A stretch of DNA of 64,000 bases, from contig NZ_LR733293.1 of assembly GCF_902506095.1 (NCBI RefSeq), positions 2,507,849 to 2,571,848 of the forward strand, in the 5' to 3' direction. Positions 45,464-53,761 of the stretch are shown one piece after another. A model generated the notes under the pieces. The model did no database searches, had not been told where the DNA came from, and saw only the letters and a list, made by a program, of their open reading frames with translations. The DNA is from Arthrobacter sp. 9AX (lineage in GTDB: Bacteria; Actinomycetota; Actinomycetes; Actinomycetales; Micrococcaceae). Position numbers and translations under genes: made by a program. Every line of letters begins with the position of its first letter. Within the stretch, counting starts at the first letter, position 1.

Positions 45464-46267
45464 TCAGCTTTCGCGGAGGGTCAGGATCTGTTCCGCGCGC
45501 CCGAACGGGCCCTGCAGATCGTGCAGCACTGTTGAGGTGAGGCCGATTCCGTCCCGGCCGAACGAGACGGCGTTGTCCAGCCCCAGCCACTCCCCTTCGG
45601 GGCGGCGGTACATGTGGATCTGGAGGTCAAGGTTGGGAAAAGCGTAGCTGCCCTTGCCCGGCGGTACCCGGGCGGCGATGCCGTTGGCGGTGTCCACGAG
45701 CCCCATCAGGCGTGCAAGGTCGCTGCTGTCCGCCCTGTCCGTCAGGGGGTGGTCGGTGCGCAGCCAGACTTTGCCCGCACCGGGCCGGTGCCCTTCGGCC
45801 ACGCGCATCTCCAGGGAGCGGATGTAGCCGCCGGGCCACACTGCTGCGCCATCATAGGGCTTGCATTCGTCCGGACCGGGAATCGCAGTGTCTTCGACGG
45901 CGGCCACTGCCGACGTGTCACTGGTGGCCATCCGCCACGCCGTGGCCCGGATAGCAGGCCGGCCGCCGGCAATCAGTTCAGCCTGCACCAGTTCGATGGT
46001 TTTACCCGGCCGGAGGGTGGTGGCCTCGATCCGGAACTCTCCGCCCGGAATCAGGCCCAGGATCTCGTAGCTCAGCCTGGCCATCCGCAGCTCCGTCCGG
46101 GGCTCGTGCCGTTCCAGGCACTCCGCCATCAGGCCGGAGGCAGGCGCCATGTGTTGCTCGTGGGCGTTCCAGGCGCCCTGGGCATGGATGGTGGAGCGGA
46201 AGCGTCCGCCGCCGAGGGACTGGTAGTAGAAGTTTCCCTCGGCCAGTTCAGGCAGATCAGCAGTCAA
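45464..46267 (-). CDS. acyl-CoA thioesterase-family protein (double hotdog)
   Basis: 267 residues from TTG 46267, chosen because GGGAGGG lies six bases upstream and the product then begins at the conserved domain. NFYYQSLGGGRFRSTIHAQG and AWNAHEQHMAPASGLMAECL form the first hotdog half; FPNLDLQIHMYRRPEGEWLG and VSFGRDGIGLTSTVLHDLQG the second. These match two-domain TesB-like thioesterases of actinobacteria. No ligand-specific residue is certain. It faces away from padR with an independent promoter. Confidence 0.8.
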   Translation of the reverse strand: MTADLPELAEGNFYYQSLGGGRFRSTIHAQGAWNAHEQHMAPASGLMAECLERHEPRTELRMARLSYEILGLIPGGEFRIEATTLRPGKTIELVQAELIAGGRPAIRATAWRMATSDTSAVAAVEDTAIPGPDECKPYDGAAVWPGGYIRSLEMRVAEGHRPGAGKVWLRTDHPLTDRADSSDLARLMGLVDTANGIAARVPPGKGSYAFPNLDLQIHMYRRPEGEWLGLDNAVSFGRDGIGLTSTVLHDLQGPFGRAEQILTLRES

Positions 46268-46434
46268 CGGTGGCCCTCCCGGAGAGTTCAGTGAATTCCG
46301 ACTAACTCTAACGCGAGGGAAGCAGGCAACCGGCATGGGTTGTTTGAGGACGCGGCGAAATGTTGGAGCCTGCCGGCCATCATCGGACTAGACTCGGGAT
46401 CGGTCCTGTCAGCAACCCTCGGAAGAGGTGTTCC

Positions 46435-47112
46435 ATGCGAGTCATCAGCTACAACCTCCGCAAGCACAAAGCGAGCGGCGAACTCCTTGCCCTGGCACGG
46501 AACCATGACATTGATGCACTGTGCCTCCAGGAAGTGGACGCCAGCGACCTGCCGGAGACCCTGGGCCCTCTCCACCTGGCCGACGCCACCAAGGGAAACC
46601 GTTTGGGGCTTGCCATCTACTACCGCACCAGCCGGTTCACGGCCCTGGACACCCAGTCCTTCGCCTTGAAGAAATCGGTGCACGACAGGGTCCTCGCCCC
46701 GGCGCACGAACGGCTGATTGGAACCCGGGTGGTGGACAACGAGACCCAGCATGAACTGGTGATCGGCTCCTTCCACGCGGCGCCCCTGACGGCGTCCAAT
46801 TCCCTCCGCCGAAAGCAGATCCACGCCGCCCACGCCGAACTTCTGAGCATGGGCCAAGGCCTGATGACGCTGATGGTGGGCGATTTCAACTACCCGTTCT
46901 TCACCAAGAACCTGCACGTCCACATGAAAAACTCGGGCTACGCGCTCTCGCTGAGCAACCGGCGGACCTACACCCGCTACAAGGTCTTCAAGGGCCACTT
47001 CGACTTCGCCACCTCCTTGGGCCTGGACATCGCCAGCGTGGAGACCCTCCCGCGCGGCAACTCCGACCACCTGCCCATCCTGGTGCACGCGGAATACGGC
47101 CGGGACTACTGA
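46435..47112 (+). CDS. endonuclease/exonuclease/phosphatase-family protein
   Basis: 225 residues. MRVISYNLRKHKASGELLAL opens the fold; CLQEVDASDLPETL gives the metal-binding Glu; MTLMVGDFNYPFF the Asp-Asn pair; and GNSDHLPILVHAEYG the terminal Asp-His. It is a Mg-dependent phosphodiesterase/nuclease superfamily member with unknown substrate. There is no signal peptide. The ATG at 46435 has GGAAGAGG upstream; longer upstream frames lack such a site. Confidence 0.85.
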   Translation: MRVISYNLRKHKASGELLALARNHDIDALCLQEVDASDLPETLGPLHLADATKGNRLGLAIYYRTSRFTALDTQSFALKKSVHDRVLAPAHERLIGTRVVDNETQHELVIGSFHAAPLTASNSLRRKQIHAAHAELLSMGQGLMTLMVGDFNYPFFTKNLHVHMKNSGYALSLSNRRTYTRYKVFKGHFDFATSLGLDIASVETLPRGNSDHLPILVHAEYGRDY

Positions 47113-47143
47113 GCCCTACCGCAGGAGGGCGGACCCGCATACC

Positions 47144-47653
47144 CTACGCCCGAGGGCCGATCCGTTCCCGCAGGTCCGGCCAGGCAGCCGCAAAACCCGG
47201 GTGCAGTTCCTTGCCTTCCACATCAGCCAGCGGTATCCACAGCAGTTCGATGCTCTCGGGATCGCTGATCACCGGGTCGAAGGGTTCGGCTACCTCGACC
47301 ACCACTGTGGTGTAGGACCAGTAGCCCAGGTCGAGCACCGAGGTAAACAGCACCTCGACGTTCGCCTGCGGCACGGCGGCTTCCTCCCAGGCCTCGCGCA
47401 AAGCGCCCGCCACAGCATCCTCGCCTTCATGCAGCGCGCCGCCGGGCAGGCCCCAGGTTCCGCCGTTGTCGCTCCAGACGGCGCGGTGCTGGAGGAGCAC
47501 ACCCTTGGCGGGATCGTAGGCGAGGACGCCGGCGGCGCCGAACTTTCCCCAGAACCGCCCGCGGTCCCCCTCGACCCAGGCGTCGCCGGGGTCACGCGGA
47601 CCAGTGCGGACCGGCGGGGTGGAGGACGCGGCGGAAGCCAATGAGTGATCCAT
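47144..47653 (-). CDS. Nudix hydrolase
   Basis: 169 residues. Nudix box GGALHEGEDAVAGALREAWE followed by EAAV, with the final Gly of the consensus replaced by Ala. Before it, AAGVLAYDPAKGVLLQHRAV is the typical beta-strand lead. It hydrolyses nucleoside-diphosphate derivatives; which one is unclear. The N-terminal 35 residues are polar. ATG 47653 is preceded by CTGGAGCG at short spacing. Confidence 0.85.
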   Translation of the reverse strand: MDHSLASAASSTPPVRTGPRDPGDAWVEGDRGRFWGKFGAAGVLAYDPAKGVLLQHRAVWSDNGGTWGLPGGALHEGEDAVAGALREAWEEAAVPQANVEVLFTSVLDLGYWSYTTVVVEVAEPFDPVISDPESIELLWIPLADVEGKELHPGFAAAWPDLRERIGPRA

Positions 47654-47703
47654 CGCTCCAGTCTGACAGGTGCCCCGGGACGGGCGCACCCGCCCGGCCG
47701 TGC

Positions 47704-47895
47704 TTAGTGGGCGTTGCCGCGTTCGACGGCGAAATCACCGCCGGGATACATGATTGTTTCGTGTCCGTCATCAAAGCGGACCAGGTAGGGTGGCGTTCCG
47801 CCCTGGCCGCGGACCTCGAGAATCACGCCGTGCCGGTCAGTGGACCCCACCGTCCTGCCGTGCACAATGATCCGGTCGCCCTGAACTGCCTCCAT
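47704..47895 (-). CDS. DUF1918 family protein
   Basis: 63 residues: MEAVQGDRIIVHGRTVGSTD, then RHGVILEVRGQGGTPPYLVR and FDDGHETIMYPGGDFAVERG. It is a small SH3-like beta-barrel found across actinobacteria; biochemical role unknown. The ATG at 47895 follows GGAGGTGATTGCC, a very strong ribosome-binding site. It is divergent from the phosphoesterase gene. Confidence 0.88.
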   Translation of the reverse strand: MEAVQGDRIIVHGRTVGSTDRHGVILEVRGQGGTPPYLVRFDDGHETIMYPGGDFAVERGNAH

Positions 47896-47967
47896 GGCAA
47901 TCACCTCCAGCCCCAGATTACGACTCCCCGGCGGACGGGAAAAGGGCGGACGTGGCAGGATTTGGCT

Positions 47968-48480
47968 ATGCCGCTGAACCTCCTCCTGCTCGCCGACACC
48001 CACGTGCCGAAGCGCGCCCGGGCACTCCCCGCACAGGTGTGGGCCGCCGTCGAACAGGCCGACGTGGTGTTCCACGCCGGTGACTGGGTCACTGCCGAAC
48101 TGCTGGACGAACTGGAGCAGCGGAGCCAGATCCTAGTGGGCGTGTACGGCAACAATGACGGCCCCGACCTGCGCGGACGCCTTCCGGAAACAGCGTCAGT
48201 GACGCTGGAGGGTGTCCGGTTCGCCGTGGTGCACGAAACAGGGCAGGCCAAAGGCCGGGAGGAGCGGTGCGAACAGCTCTACCCGGACGCCGATGTCCTG
48301 GTCTTCGGGCACAGCCACATCCCCTGGGACTCCACCTCTGAACGGGGCCTGCGGCTGCTCAACCCGGGCTCCCCCACCGACCGGCGCCGCCAGCCCGCCT
48401 GCACGTACATAACAGCAACGGTTGATTCCGGCGGCCTGAATCACGTCCGGCTGGTGAAAGTCCACCGGGACATGCCCTGA
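47968..48480 (+). CDS. YfcE-like metallophosphoesterase
   Basis: 170 residues with the calcineurin-like metal motifs in order: LLLADTHVPKRARAL (D-x-H), VVFHAGDWVTAELL (GD), VGVYGNNDGPDLRG (GNxD), FAVVHETGQAKGRE (H) and LVFGHSHIPWDST (GHxH). It probably hydrolyses small phosphodiesters. AGGA lies eight bases before the ATG. It is short and lacks accessory domains, like E. coli YfcE. Confidence 0.88.
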   Translation: MPLNLLLLADTHVPKRARALPAQVWAAVEQADVVFHAGDWVTAELLDELEQRSQILVGVYGNNDGPDLRGRLPETASVTLEGVRFAVVHETGQAKGREERCEQLYPDADVLVFGHSHIPWDSTSERGLRLLNPGSPTDRRRQPACTYITATVDSGGLNHVRLVKVHRDMP

Positions 48481-48528
48481 GCGCGGACGCGGGTTGGCAG
48501 CGGGCCGCCCCATTGCCCAGGCTGGAAC

Positions 48529-48543
48529 GGTAAGCATGCTTAG
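48529..48543. promoter_or_regulatory. stress-type operator motif upstream of the SDR gene
   Basis: GGTAAGCATGCTTAG, centred on the 12-bp palindrome TAAGCATGCTTA, lies 39 bases upstream of the SDR ATG. It matches the motif repeated at 4019, 57998 and 58562. TAGTGT nine bases to its right could be the -10 it controls. Confidence 0.55.
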
Positions 48544-48581
48544 CTTCTAGTGTTCCATCCCTACGCATCAGGAGGACCACC

Positions 48582-49475
48582 ATGACCGACCAGTACACCT
48601 TCCGCAATCCGGTGACTGCCTACGGGAAGATCTCGCCGCCGGAGCAGCACCAGCCCGAGCCCGGCCTGGACGCGGAGCTGGAACCGAAAGCGGATCTTGG
48701 CGAGGAAACGTACCGCGGCACCGGCCGGCTGGAGGGCCGGAGGGCTATAGTGACCGGCGCGGACTCCGGGATCGGCGCGGCCACAGCCATTGCCTTCGGC
48801 CGCGAAGGCGCTGATGTGGTGCTGTCCTACCTGCCGGAGGAGGAAGAGGACGCATCCCGCATTGCCGGCATTATCGAGGCGGCCGGGCGGAAAGCCGTCA
48901 AGGTCCCCGGCGACCTGAAGGACCCGAACGTCTGCCGCGAGGTGGTGGACACCGCCGTGGCTGTGCTGGGCGGAGTGGACATCCTGGTAAACAACGCCGG
49001 CAAGCAGGTGGCGCAGAAGGAACTGACGGACATCACCGACGAGCAGTTCGACCACACCCTGAAAACCAACGTGTATGCCATGTTCTGGCTGACCAAAGCC
49101 GCCCTCCCGCACCTGCCGCCGGGCTCCACCATCATCAACACCACGTCCATCCAGGCGTACAGCCCGTCACCCACGCTGGTGGATTACGCCAGCACCAAGG
49201 CGAGCATCAACAACTTCACCAAAGGACTGGCCCAGCAGTTGGCACCCCAGGGCATCCGGGTCAACGCCGTAGCGCCGGGGCCCATCTGGACGCCGCTGCA
49301 GGTCAGCAGCGGCCAGCCCAAGGAGGAACTGCCGGAATTCGGCCAGTCCACTCCCCTGGGCCGGGCAGGGCAGCCGGCCGAACTGGCCCCCGCGTATGTG
49401 TTCCTGGCATCACCTGAGTCCAGCTATGTGGTGGGTGAAACGCTGAACGTGAACGGCGGCAGTCCCACGCCGTAG
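48582..49475 (+). CDS. short-chain dehydrogenase/reductase, general-stress (YghA/GSP39) type
   Basis: 297 residues. After a 45-residue N-terminal extension with PEQHQPEPGLDAELEPKADL comes the Rossmann core RAIVTGADSGIGAATAIAFG, VDILVNNAGKQ (NNAG), INTTSIQAYSPSPTLVDYAS (catalytic Ser, Tyr-x3-Lys) and VNAVAPGPIWTPLQ. The extension and the GADSGIGAA variant mark the stress-induced oxidoreductase group. AGGAGGACCACC precedes the ATG. The upstream 15-bp motif suggests co-regulation with the DUF5709 gene at 58.5 kb. Confidence 0.88.
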   Translation: MTDQYTFRNPVTAYGKISPPEQHQPEPGLDAELEPKADLGEETYRGTGRLEGRRAIVTGADSGIGAATAIAFGREGADVVLSYLPEEEEDASRIAGIIEAAGRKAVKVPGDLKDPNVCREVVDTAVAVLGGVDILVNNAGKQVAQKELTDITDEQFDHTLKTNVYAMFWLTKAALPHLPPGSTIINTTSIQAYSPSPTLVDYASTKASINNFTKGLAQQLAPQGIRVNAVAPGPIWTPLQVSSGQPKEELPEFGQSTPLGRAGQPAELAPAYVFLASPESSYVVGETLNVNGGSPTP

Positions 49476-49517
49476 CGGCAGGGCCGGCGAGGACCGGATG
49501 CCGGCCTGCCTCCGGTC

Positions 49518-49961
49518 CTAGCCTTCGTCCCGGCCAGCGAGGAGTTCGTCGGTGGCGGAATCGGGCTGGCCGTCGAAGAACTGCGCCAGGACGGTTTTGA
49601 AGACGGTTTCCCCGGGGGCTGCGCGCAGGAACAGTGTCATGGACGAGCGCAGCTTCCGGGCATCGATGCCGCCAAAGATGTCTTCGGCGGAGCGGTCGGG
49701 ATGATTGGTGAGGACCTGGGCGCATTCGAGCAGGCGTGGGCCCAACACCGGGTGCTCCAGGTAATCGCGGGCCTCCTCGAGTGAGCTGATGGCATAGCGT
49801 CGGGAAGTTGCACTCTGGCCCAGGCCTGCGAGCTGGGGAAAAACGAACCACATCCAGTGGCCTGACTTGCTGCCCACCTGCAGCTCGGCCAGCGCCTGTT
49901 CGTAGGTTCCGCCGTTATCCTGTGCCGAAACGAAGCGTTCCAGGTCATAGCGTTCATTCAC
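49518..49961 (-). CDS. DUF1810 family protein
   Basis: 147 residues from GTG 49961, with AAGGAG seven bases upstream. RFVSAQDNGGTYEQALAELQ, GSKSGHWMWFVFPQLAGLGQ and EHPVLGPRLLECAQVLTNHP are the DUF1810 (calpastatin-like) signature. It is a small helical protein of unknown function, widespread in soil bacteria. Its start lies eight bases inside the AlkD-like gene, so the two are probably co-translated. Confidence 0.9.
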   Translation of the reverse strand: MNERYDLERFVSAQDNGGTYEQALAELQVGSKSGHWMWFVFPQLAGLGQSATSRRYAISSLEEARDYLEHPVLGPRLLECAQVLTNHPDRSAEDIFGGIDARKLRSSMTLFLRAAPGETVFKTVLAQFFDGQPDSATDELLAGRDEG

Positions 49962-50511
49962 GGGTGTCTCCTTGGGATGGGGCAACGGACAGGGAAAGCT
50001 GATCAAGGAAGGCGGCCGCGCTGCGGAGGATCCCATCAGGGTCGGTCCGCCACCTGGCGAGGACAACGCTGGCCCGCTGCCTGTCGCGGCCACCAAGCCG
50101 GGCCAGGAGTGGCGCCACCACGTCCGCAAGCAGGGGGTCGGCCAGTTCCCGGGTTCCTGCGGACCGGAGGAAGCCTTCGATCCGGGTCAGGTCCGTATGG
50201 CGCAGCAGCGCCACCTTGGTCTGCAGCAGCACAACGGCGGCGAGCCGGCGTTCATAGACGGCGCGGGAGCCCGGCCGAGGCTGCCCCCACAGCGCGGACG
50301 CCAGCTGCATCACGGCGTCGCGGTCCAGGTCCTTGTACTTCCGCAGCGCATCGCGGACGGTCCCCCGGACGGCACCCACGGAGGAACCGTAGGAGGCGAG
50401 CCGGCCGCCCAGCCTGCCCTCGACGTCTCCGGCCCTGTACCAGGCGCCCTCGTTCTGCAGGGTACGGTCAACAAACCCGGCGGCGGCCTCCACGGCATCT
50501 GCGGCGCTCAC
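49954..50511 (-). CDS. AlkD-like/HEAT-repeat protein, possible DNA-alkylation repair
   Basis: 185 residues from GTG 50511, which overlaps the DksA/TraR stop as GTGA. A longer start at 50556 would lie inside that gene. All helical, with a HEAT-like pattern: VRGTVRDALRKYKDLDRDAV, ALWGQPRPGSRAVYERRLAA, DLTRIEGFLRSAGTRELADP and DRQRASVVLARWRTDPDGIL. This resembles the DNA-alkylation-repair (AlkD) family, which removes bulky N3/N7-alkyl bases, but the match is partial. Coupling with the zinc-finger gene upstream suggests a stress operon. Confidence 0.6.
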   Translation of the reverse strand: MSAADAVEAAAGFVDRTLQNEGAWYRAGDVEGRLGGRLASYGSSVGAVRGTVRDALRKYKDLDRDAVMQLASALWGQPRPGSRAVYERRLAAVVLLQTKVALLRHTDLTRIEGFLRSAGTRELADPLLADVVAPLLARLGGRDRQRASVVLARWRTDPDGILRSAAAFLDQLSLSVAPSQGDTRE

Positions 50512-50867
50512 CGCGTGCGGCCTGCCGACGCGTGAGTGATGCAGTAAGGCGTCCACGGCCGGGCCTCCAGCCTTCCTTCGGCGATGGCTTCACCGCAGAC
50601 GGCGCAGGTCCCGTACGTGCCGCCGGCAATCCTGGCGAGGGCGGCGTCCACTTGGTCCAGCCCGGCGCTGCTTTGCTGCAGGAGCGCCGAGGCCTGGGAC
50701 AGTTCGAAGGCGATGGTGGAGCCTTCAGGATCATGTTCGTCATCCACATTCGAATCCTGGCGAGCGGAATTCGCCGACGCAATGTCCGCGCGGAGGGCCG
50801 GCAGCAGCGCCACCTTCCGCGCCCGCTCCTCTTCAAGCAGGATCCGGAACCGTTCGAAGTCAGGCAT
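50508..50867 (-). CDS. DksA/TraR-family zinc-finger protein
   Basis: 119 residues: a coiled-coil hairpin (ERFRILLEEERARKVALLPA, SQASALLQQSSAGLDQVDAA) and a C-terminal zinc site, GTCAVCGEAIAEGRLEARPW then PYCITHA. The fourth ligand is His rather than the usual Cys. These proteins enter the RNA-polymerase secondary channel; actinobacterial ones are poorly characterised. First gene of the unit with the AlkD-like and DUF1810 genes. Confidence 0.85.
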   Translation of the reverse strand: MPDFERFRILLEEERARKVALLPALRADIASANSARQDSNVDDEHDPEGSTIAFELSQASALLQQSSAGLDQVDAALARIAGGTYGTCAVCGEAIAEGRLEARPWTPYCITHASAGRTR

Positions 50868-50888
50868 GGGAAAAGCCTAGCGCGCCGG

Positions 50889-52220
50889 TCAGTACCAGTT
50901 GTTGGCCACGGAGTGGTTCCAGGCCCCGCACGGGGAGCCGTAACGCCCGCGGATGTAGCCCAGGCCCCACTCGATCTGCGTCCGGTAGCTGGTAAGCCAG
51001 TCGCTGCCGGCGCTGGAGTATTTGCCCGGCGGCAGCGCCTGGGCAATTCCATAGGCACCGGAGTAGGGGTTGGTGGCCGTAGTCAGCCAGTTTGATTCCT
51101 TGGTCCACAGCTGGGCGAGGCAGAGGAACTGGTCCTGGCCCCAGCCGTACGCGCCCAGCCTGCCGGAGGCATAGCTTTTGGCGGCCGCGGGGTCATTGAC
51201 TGCGCCGCCGCCGGGAACGGAAGGCACGACGGGCGGCGGGCCTGGTGCCACGGGCACCGTCGGTGCGGGGGCTGGCTTTGCCGGGGCCGGGTTTGCCGGC
51301 ACCGGGTTGGCGGGCAACGGGGTCGCAGGCGCGGGGACAGCGGGCGCCGGTGGGCGGACGGCAGCCGTCGCTGCTGCCCTGGCTGCCTCTTCCGCCCGCT
51401 GGCGGTCCTGCTCTTCGGCGGCGGCGCGCTTGGCGGCCTGCGCTGCCTCGTACGCGGCCACCGCCGTCTGGCCCTGCAGGTATGCACCCTCAACGGCCGC
51501 GGTGGTGCCCTTGAGGGAGGCCAGCTGCGCTGTCAGTTCCTGGCCATGCTGCTGGCTGTCCGCCACCTGGCGCGCCATGGCTTCCTGCGCGGACCGGGCG
51601 GTGTCGAGCTTTGCCCTGGCTTCCAGGGACAGGCGTTCGCGTTCGGCCTTGGCGGCGCTTTCCTGGGCCGCCAGGGAGGATGCGATCCGGCCGGCGGCTT
51701 CGGCTTTCGTGACCAGCCCCGCTGTTTTGTCCCCAACGATCTGCACCACATTGAGGCCCTGGATGTTGTTGGCCTGGATGGCATCCAGGGCCACAAAGAC
51801 TCCCATGGTGGTGCCGCCGGTCTTGTAGGACTGTGCCGCGATGGCGCCGAGTTCTTTCCGGTGCTGCGACAGCCCCGCGTTCGCCTCTGCAACCTGTGCG
51901 GTGAGGGCGTCCACCCTGGCACCGGCGGCCTGCAGGGCAGAGTCGGTCACGGCATAGTCCGCGGCGGCCTGGACGGCGGCCGTACCCAAGGACTCGGATT
52001 GGGACTGCAGGCCGGCCAGGAGGTCGGTGATCTTAGTAATCTCCGCGGCCTTGCCGGCCTCCGTCCGTTGCGCCTCCTGCACATCCTGCCAGGAGGGGTA
52101 ATCGCCCGCCGGATCGCGGTCCCCTGCCGCCGCGGGTGCCGGCCCAAGTGTTCCCGCGAGGGCAAGGGCCAGCAGCGCCACCGGCATTGACGGGCGGGCT
52201 TTGATAACGATCCGCGACAT
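50889..52220 (-). CDS. secreted coiled-coil protein with lytic-transglycosylase-like C-terminus
   Basis: 443 residues from ATG 52220. Signal peptide (VALLALALAGTLGPAPAAAG), then a long NlpC/RipA-type coiled coil (about residues 50-260, for example SLAAQESAAKAERERLSLEA), a Pro/Ala-rich linker (PATPLPANPVPANPAPAKPA) and a terminal SLT-like domain: LAQLWTKESNWLTTATNPYS, GAYGIAQALPPGKYSSAGSD and QIEWGLGYIRGRYGSPCGAW. The ESNW motif supplies the likely catalytic Glu. It should act on peptidoglycan outside the cell. An in-frame TTG at 52244 is an alternative start without benefit. Confidence 0.85.
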   Translation of the reverse strand: MSRIVIKARPSMPVALLALALAGTLGPAPAAAGDRDPAGDYPSWQDVQEAQRTEAGKAAEITKITDLLAGLQSQSESLGTAAVQAAADYAVTDSALQAAGARVDALTAQVAEANAGLSQHRKELGAIAAQSYKTGGTTMGVFVALDAIQANNIQGLNVVQIVGDKTAGLVTKAEAAGRIASSLAAQESAAKAERERLSLEARAKLDTARSAQEAMARQVADSQQHGQELTAQLASLKGTTAAVEGAYLQGQTAVAAYEAAQAAKRAAAEEQDRQRAEEAARAAATAAVRPPAPAVPAPATPLPANPVPANPAPAKPAPAPTVPVAPGPPPVVPSVPGGGAVNDPAAAKSYASGRLGAYGWGQDQFLCLAQLWTKESNWLTTATNPYSGAYGIAQALPPGKYSSAGSDWLTSYRTQIEWGLGYIRGRYGSPCGAWNHSVANNWY

Positions 52221-52286
52221 AGTTGGGAAGCATACCGGCTTCAACTTCCGGTTGAAGGCTGGCGTGCTGACATCGTTATAACGGCA

Positions 52287-52319
52287 CTCCTGGTCCCGGC
52301 CCGCAGGCGGGACCAGGAG
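52287..52319. repeat. strong inverted repeat upstream of the transglycosylase gene
   Basis: CTCCTGGTCCCG and CGGGACCAGGAG form a perfect 12-bp stem with a nine-base loop, located between the divergent transglycosylase promoter and the riboswitch leader. No T run follows on either side; it may be an operator or an RNA structure. Confidence 0.5.
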
Positions 52320-52621
52320 CCGCAGGTGCCAGCCGAACCATGCCTCCTTTCAGGTGCGACATCCTGCCGCATGTGGTAAGCACCGGCAAGGGTTTCCCGT
52401 GCGGACAGGCCCGCGATCCAGCACTTTGTGACGAAGTTCACGCGACAATACCGGCGCGCCTATCTTCCGTGGTCAGCGCGTTATGCAAACAGCATCCACT
52501 CGTTTGCTGAATTCGAGAGAGACACCTCGCATGTTATCCAAATGTGACAATTGCCCGAAAGGCAGGTTATGGTCTTCAGGTGTCCCTCCCAGACGGGACA
52601 TTCCCCTCAGCATGCCGAGCC

Positions 52622-52800
52622 CTGCCGCTGATCCGGGATTCAATCGTTTCCAGCTGGCAGGGACGGGGGAACCACGTTTCCACGGCCTCATGCGAGGCCT
52701 TGGGGTTAAGTCGACAGCGCCTTCTGTTCCGTTCGGAGCCGCTCCCGGCCGGGTATCTCCAACCCGAACCCGACAGCTCACCCCGCAGGCATGGGAGAGG
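52622..52800 (+). ncRNA. c-di-AMP (ydaO/yuaA) riboswitch
   Basis: The conserved blocks appear in order: CGCTGATCCGGG, then CGGGGGAACCACG, CTTGGGGTTAAGTC, a variable arm, GAACCCGACAGCTCACCCCG and a closing GGCATGGGAGAGG. These are the invariant segments of the ydaO class, which binds two c-di-AMP molecules and in actinobacteria commonly controls wall hydrolases. The last conserved GGGAGAGG doubles as the ribosome-binding site of the following GTG start at 52810. A protein frame that runs through it from 52483 is an artefact. Confidence 0.9.
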
Positions 52801-52809
52801 CGATCAACC

Positions 52810-53661
52810 GTGTCAAAAATTTCCATTACCGCCCGTCACCGCGCGACTCCGGCCCGCTCAACCGTGCTCCAGGGCTTGGCTGTATCCGCCAAGTCACTTG
52901 GCCGCCCGGCGCTCGCCGTAGCAGCAGCTTCCGGCATTGCGTTCGGTGTGGGCGCCCCGGCCCACGCAGGCGTAACCGGACCGGACACCACCGGGACCAC
53001 TAACACCCAGGCCTACTCGGCTCCGGCACCTGCCGCCGCCGTAGCTGCTCCTGCAGCAGCTGCCGCCAACGTGCACACCGTGGTTTCAGGCGACACCCTG
53101 GGCGCCATCTCGGCTTCCTACGGCGTCAGCCTCAACGACGTCCTGTCCGCCAATGGGCTGGCCATCTCCGCCATCATCTACCCCGGCGACCAGATCCAGA
53201 TCCCGGGCGCCGGTTATGTTGCGGCCGCTCCGGCAGCTGCCCCTGCTCCCGCCCAGGCAGCTGCCCCTGCTCCCGCCCAGGCTGCCGTTGCCGCGGCTCC
53301 GGCCAACACCGGTGTGAACATCAACCTCGCATCGGCTCCGGCAGCCACAGGCACCGGCGCCGGTGCCGCCATCCTGGCGTCGGCCTACGGCCAGGTCGGT
53401 GTCCAGCAGGACTGCACCGCCATGGTGGAGAAGGCCCTGCGTTCCGTGGGCAAGAGCGTTGGCGACCTGGCTCCCGGCCAGTTCTTCCAGTATGGCTCCG
53501 TGGTGGGCACCCCCGCTGCCGGTGACCTGGTGATCACCGCCGGCCACGTCGGTGTGTACGCCGGCAACGGCCAGGTTGTGAGCGGCGGCGTGGACGGCTT
53601 CAAGACCGAAGTCCACTCCATCAGCTGGCTCCCGGGCGCTTCCTTCGTCCGCGTAGCGTAG
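52810..53661 (+). CDS. secreted LysM-domain peptidoglycan hydrolase (NlpC/P60-like)
   Basis: 283 residues from GTG 52810. Signal peptide ending GVGAPAHAG, a short T-rich spacer, one LysM wall-binding domain (VHTVVSGDTLGAISASYGVS through ISAIIYPGDQIQIPG), an Ala/Pro linker holding a perfect 24-base tandem duplication, and a C-terminal papain-like domain: GVQQDCTAMVEKALRSVGKS (catalytic Cys) and PAAGDLVITAGHVGVYAGNG (catalytic His). It is expected to cleave stem peptides in the wall and to respond to c-di-AMP through its leader. It ends at a strong terminator. Confidence 0.9.
   Translation: MSKISITARHRATPARSTVLQGLAVSAKSLGRPALAVAAASGIAFGVGAPAHAGVTGPDTTGTTNTQAYSAPAPAAAVAAPAAAAANVHTVVSGDTLGAISASYGVSLNDVLSANGLAISAIIYPGDQIQIPGAGYVAAAPAAAPAPAQAAAPAPAQAAVAAAPANTGVNINLASAPAATGTGAGAAILASAYGQVGVQQDCTAMVEKALRSVGKSVGDLAPGQFFQYGSVVGTPAAGDLVITAGHVGVYAGNGQVVSGGVDGFKTEVHSISWLPGASFVRVA
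53233..53280. repeat. 24-bp perfect tandem duplication in the wall-hydrolase linker
   Basis: The unit starting GCAGCTGCCCCTGCTCCCGC is present twice without a mismatch, encoding repeated AAAPAPAQ in the linker between LysM and catalytic domains. Copy-number change would only alter linker length. Confidence 0.85.
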
Positions 53662-53672
53662 TCACGCCACCC

Positions 53673-53717
53673 AAACAGGGGCGGCAGGCGGGTTCGTCCC
53701 GCCTGCCGCCCCTGTTT
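53673..53717. terminator. 20-bp-stem bidirectional terminator
   Basis: AAACAGGGGCGGCAGGCGGG pairs perfectly with its complement over a five-base loop and is followed by a partial T run. It lies 11 bases after the wall-hydrolase stop and 44 bases from the convergent selO stop. Confidence 0.85.
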
Positions 53718-53761
53718 CGTTTCGGCGATTCCGGCTGGCACCCCCGGCTTCTGCTGACACC

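Noticed and set aside
52483..52809. N-terminal extension of the LysM wall hydrolase
   Set aside because: The extension is the translated riboswitch; the signal peptide begins properly at GTG 52810.
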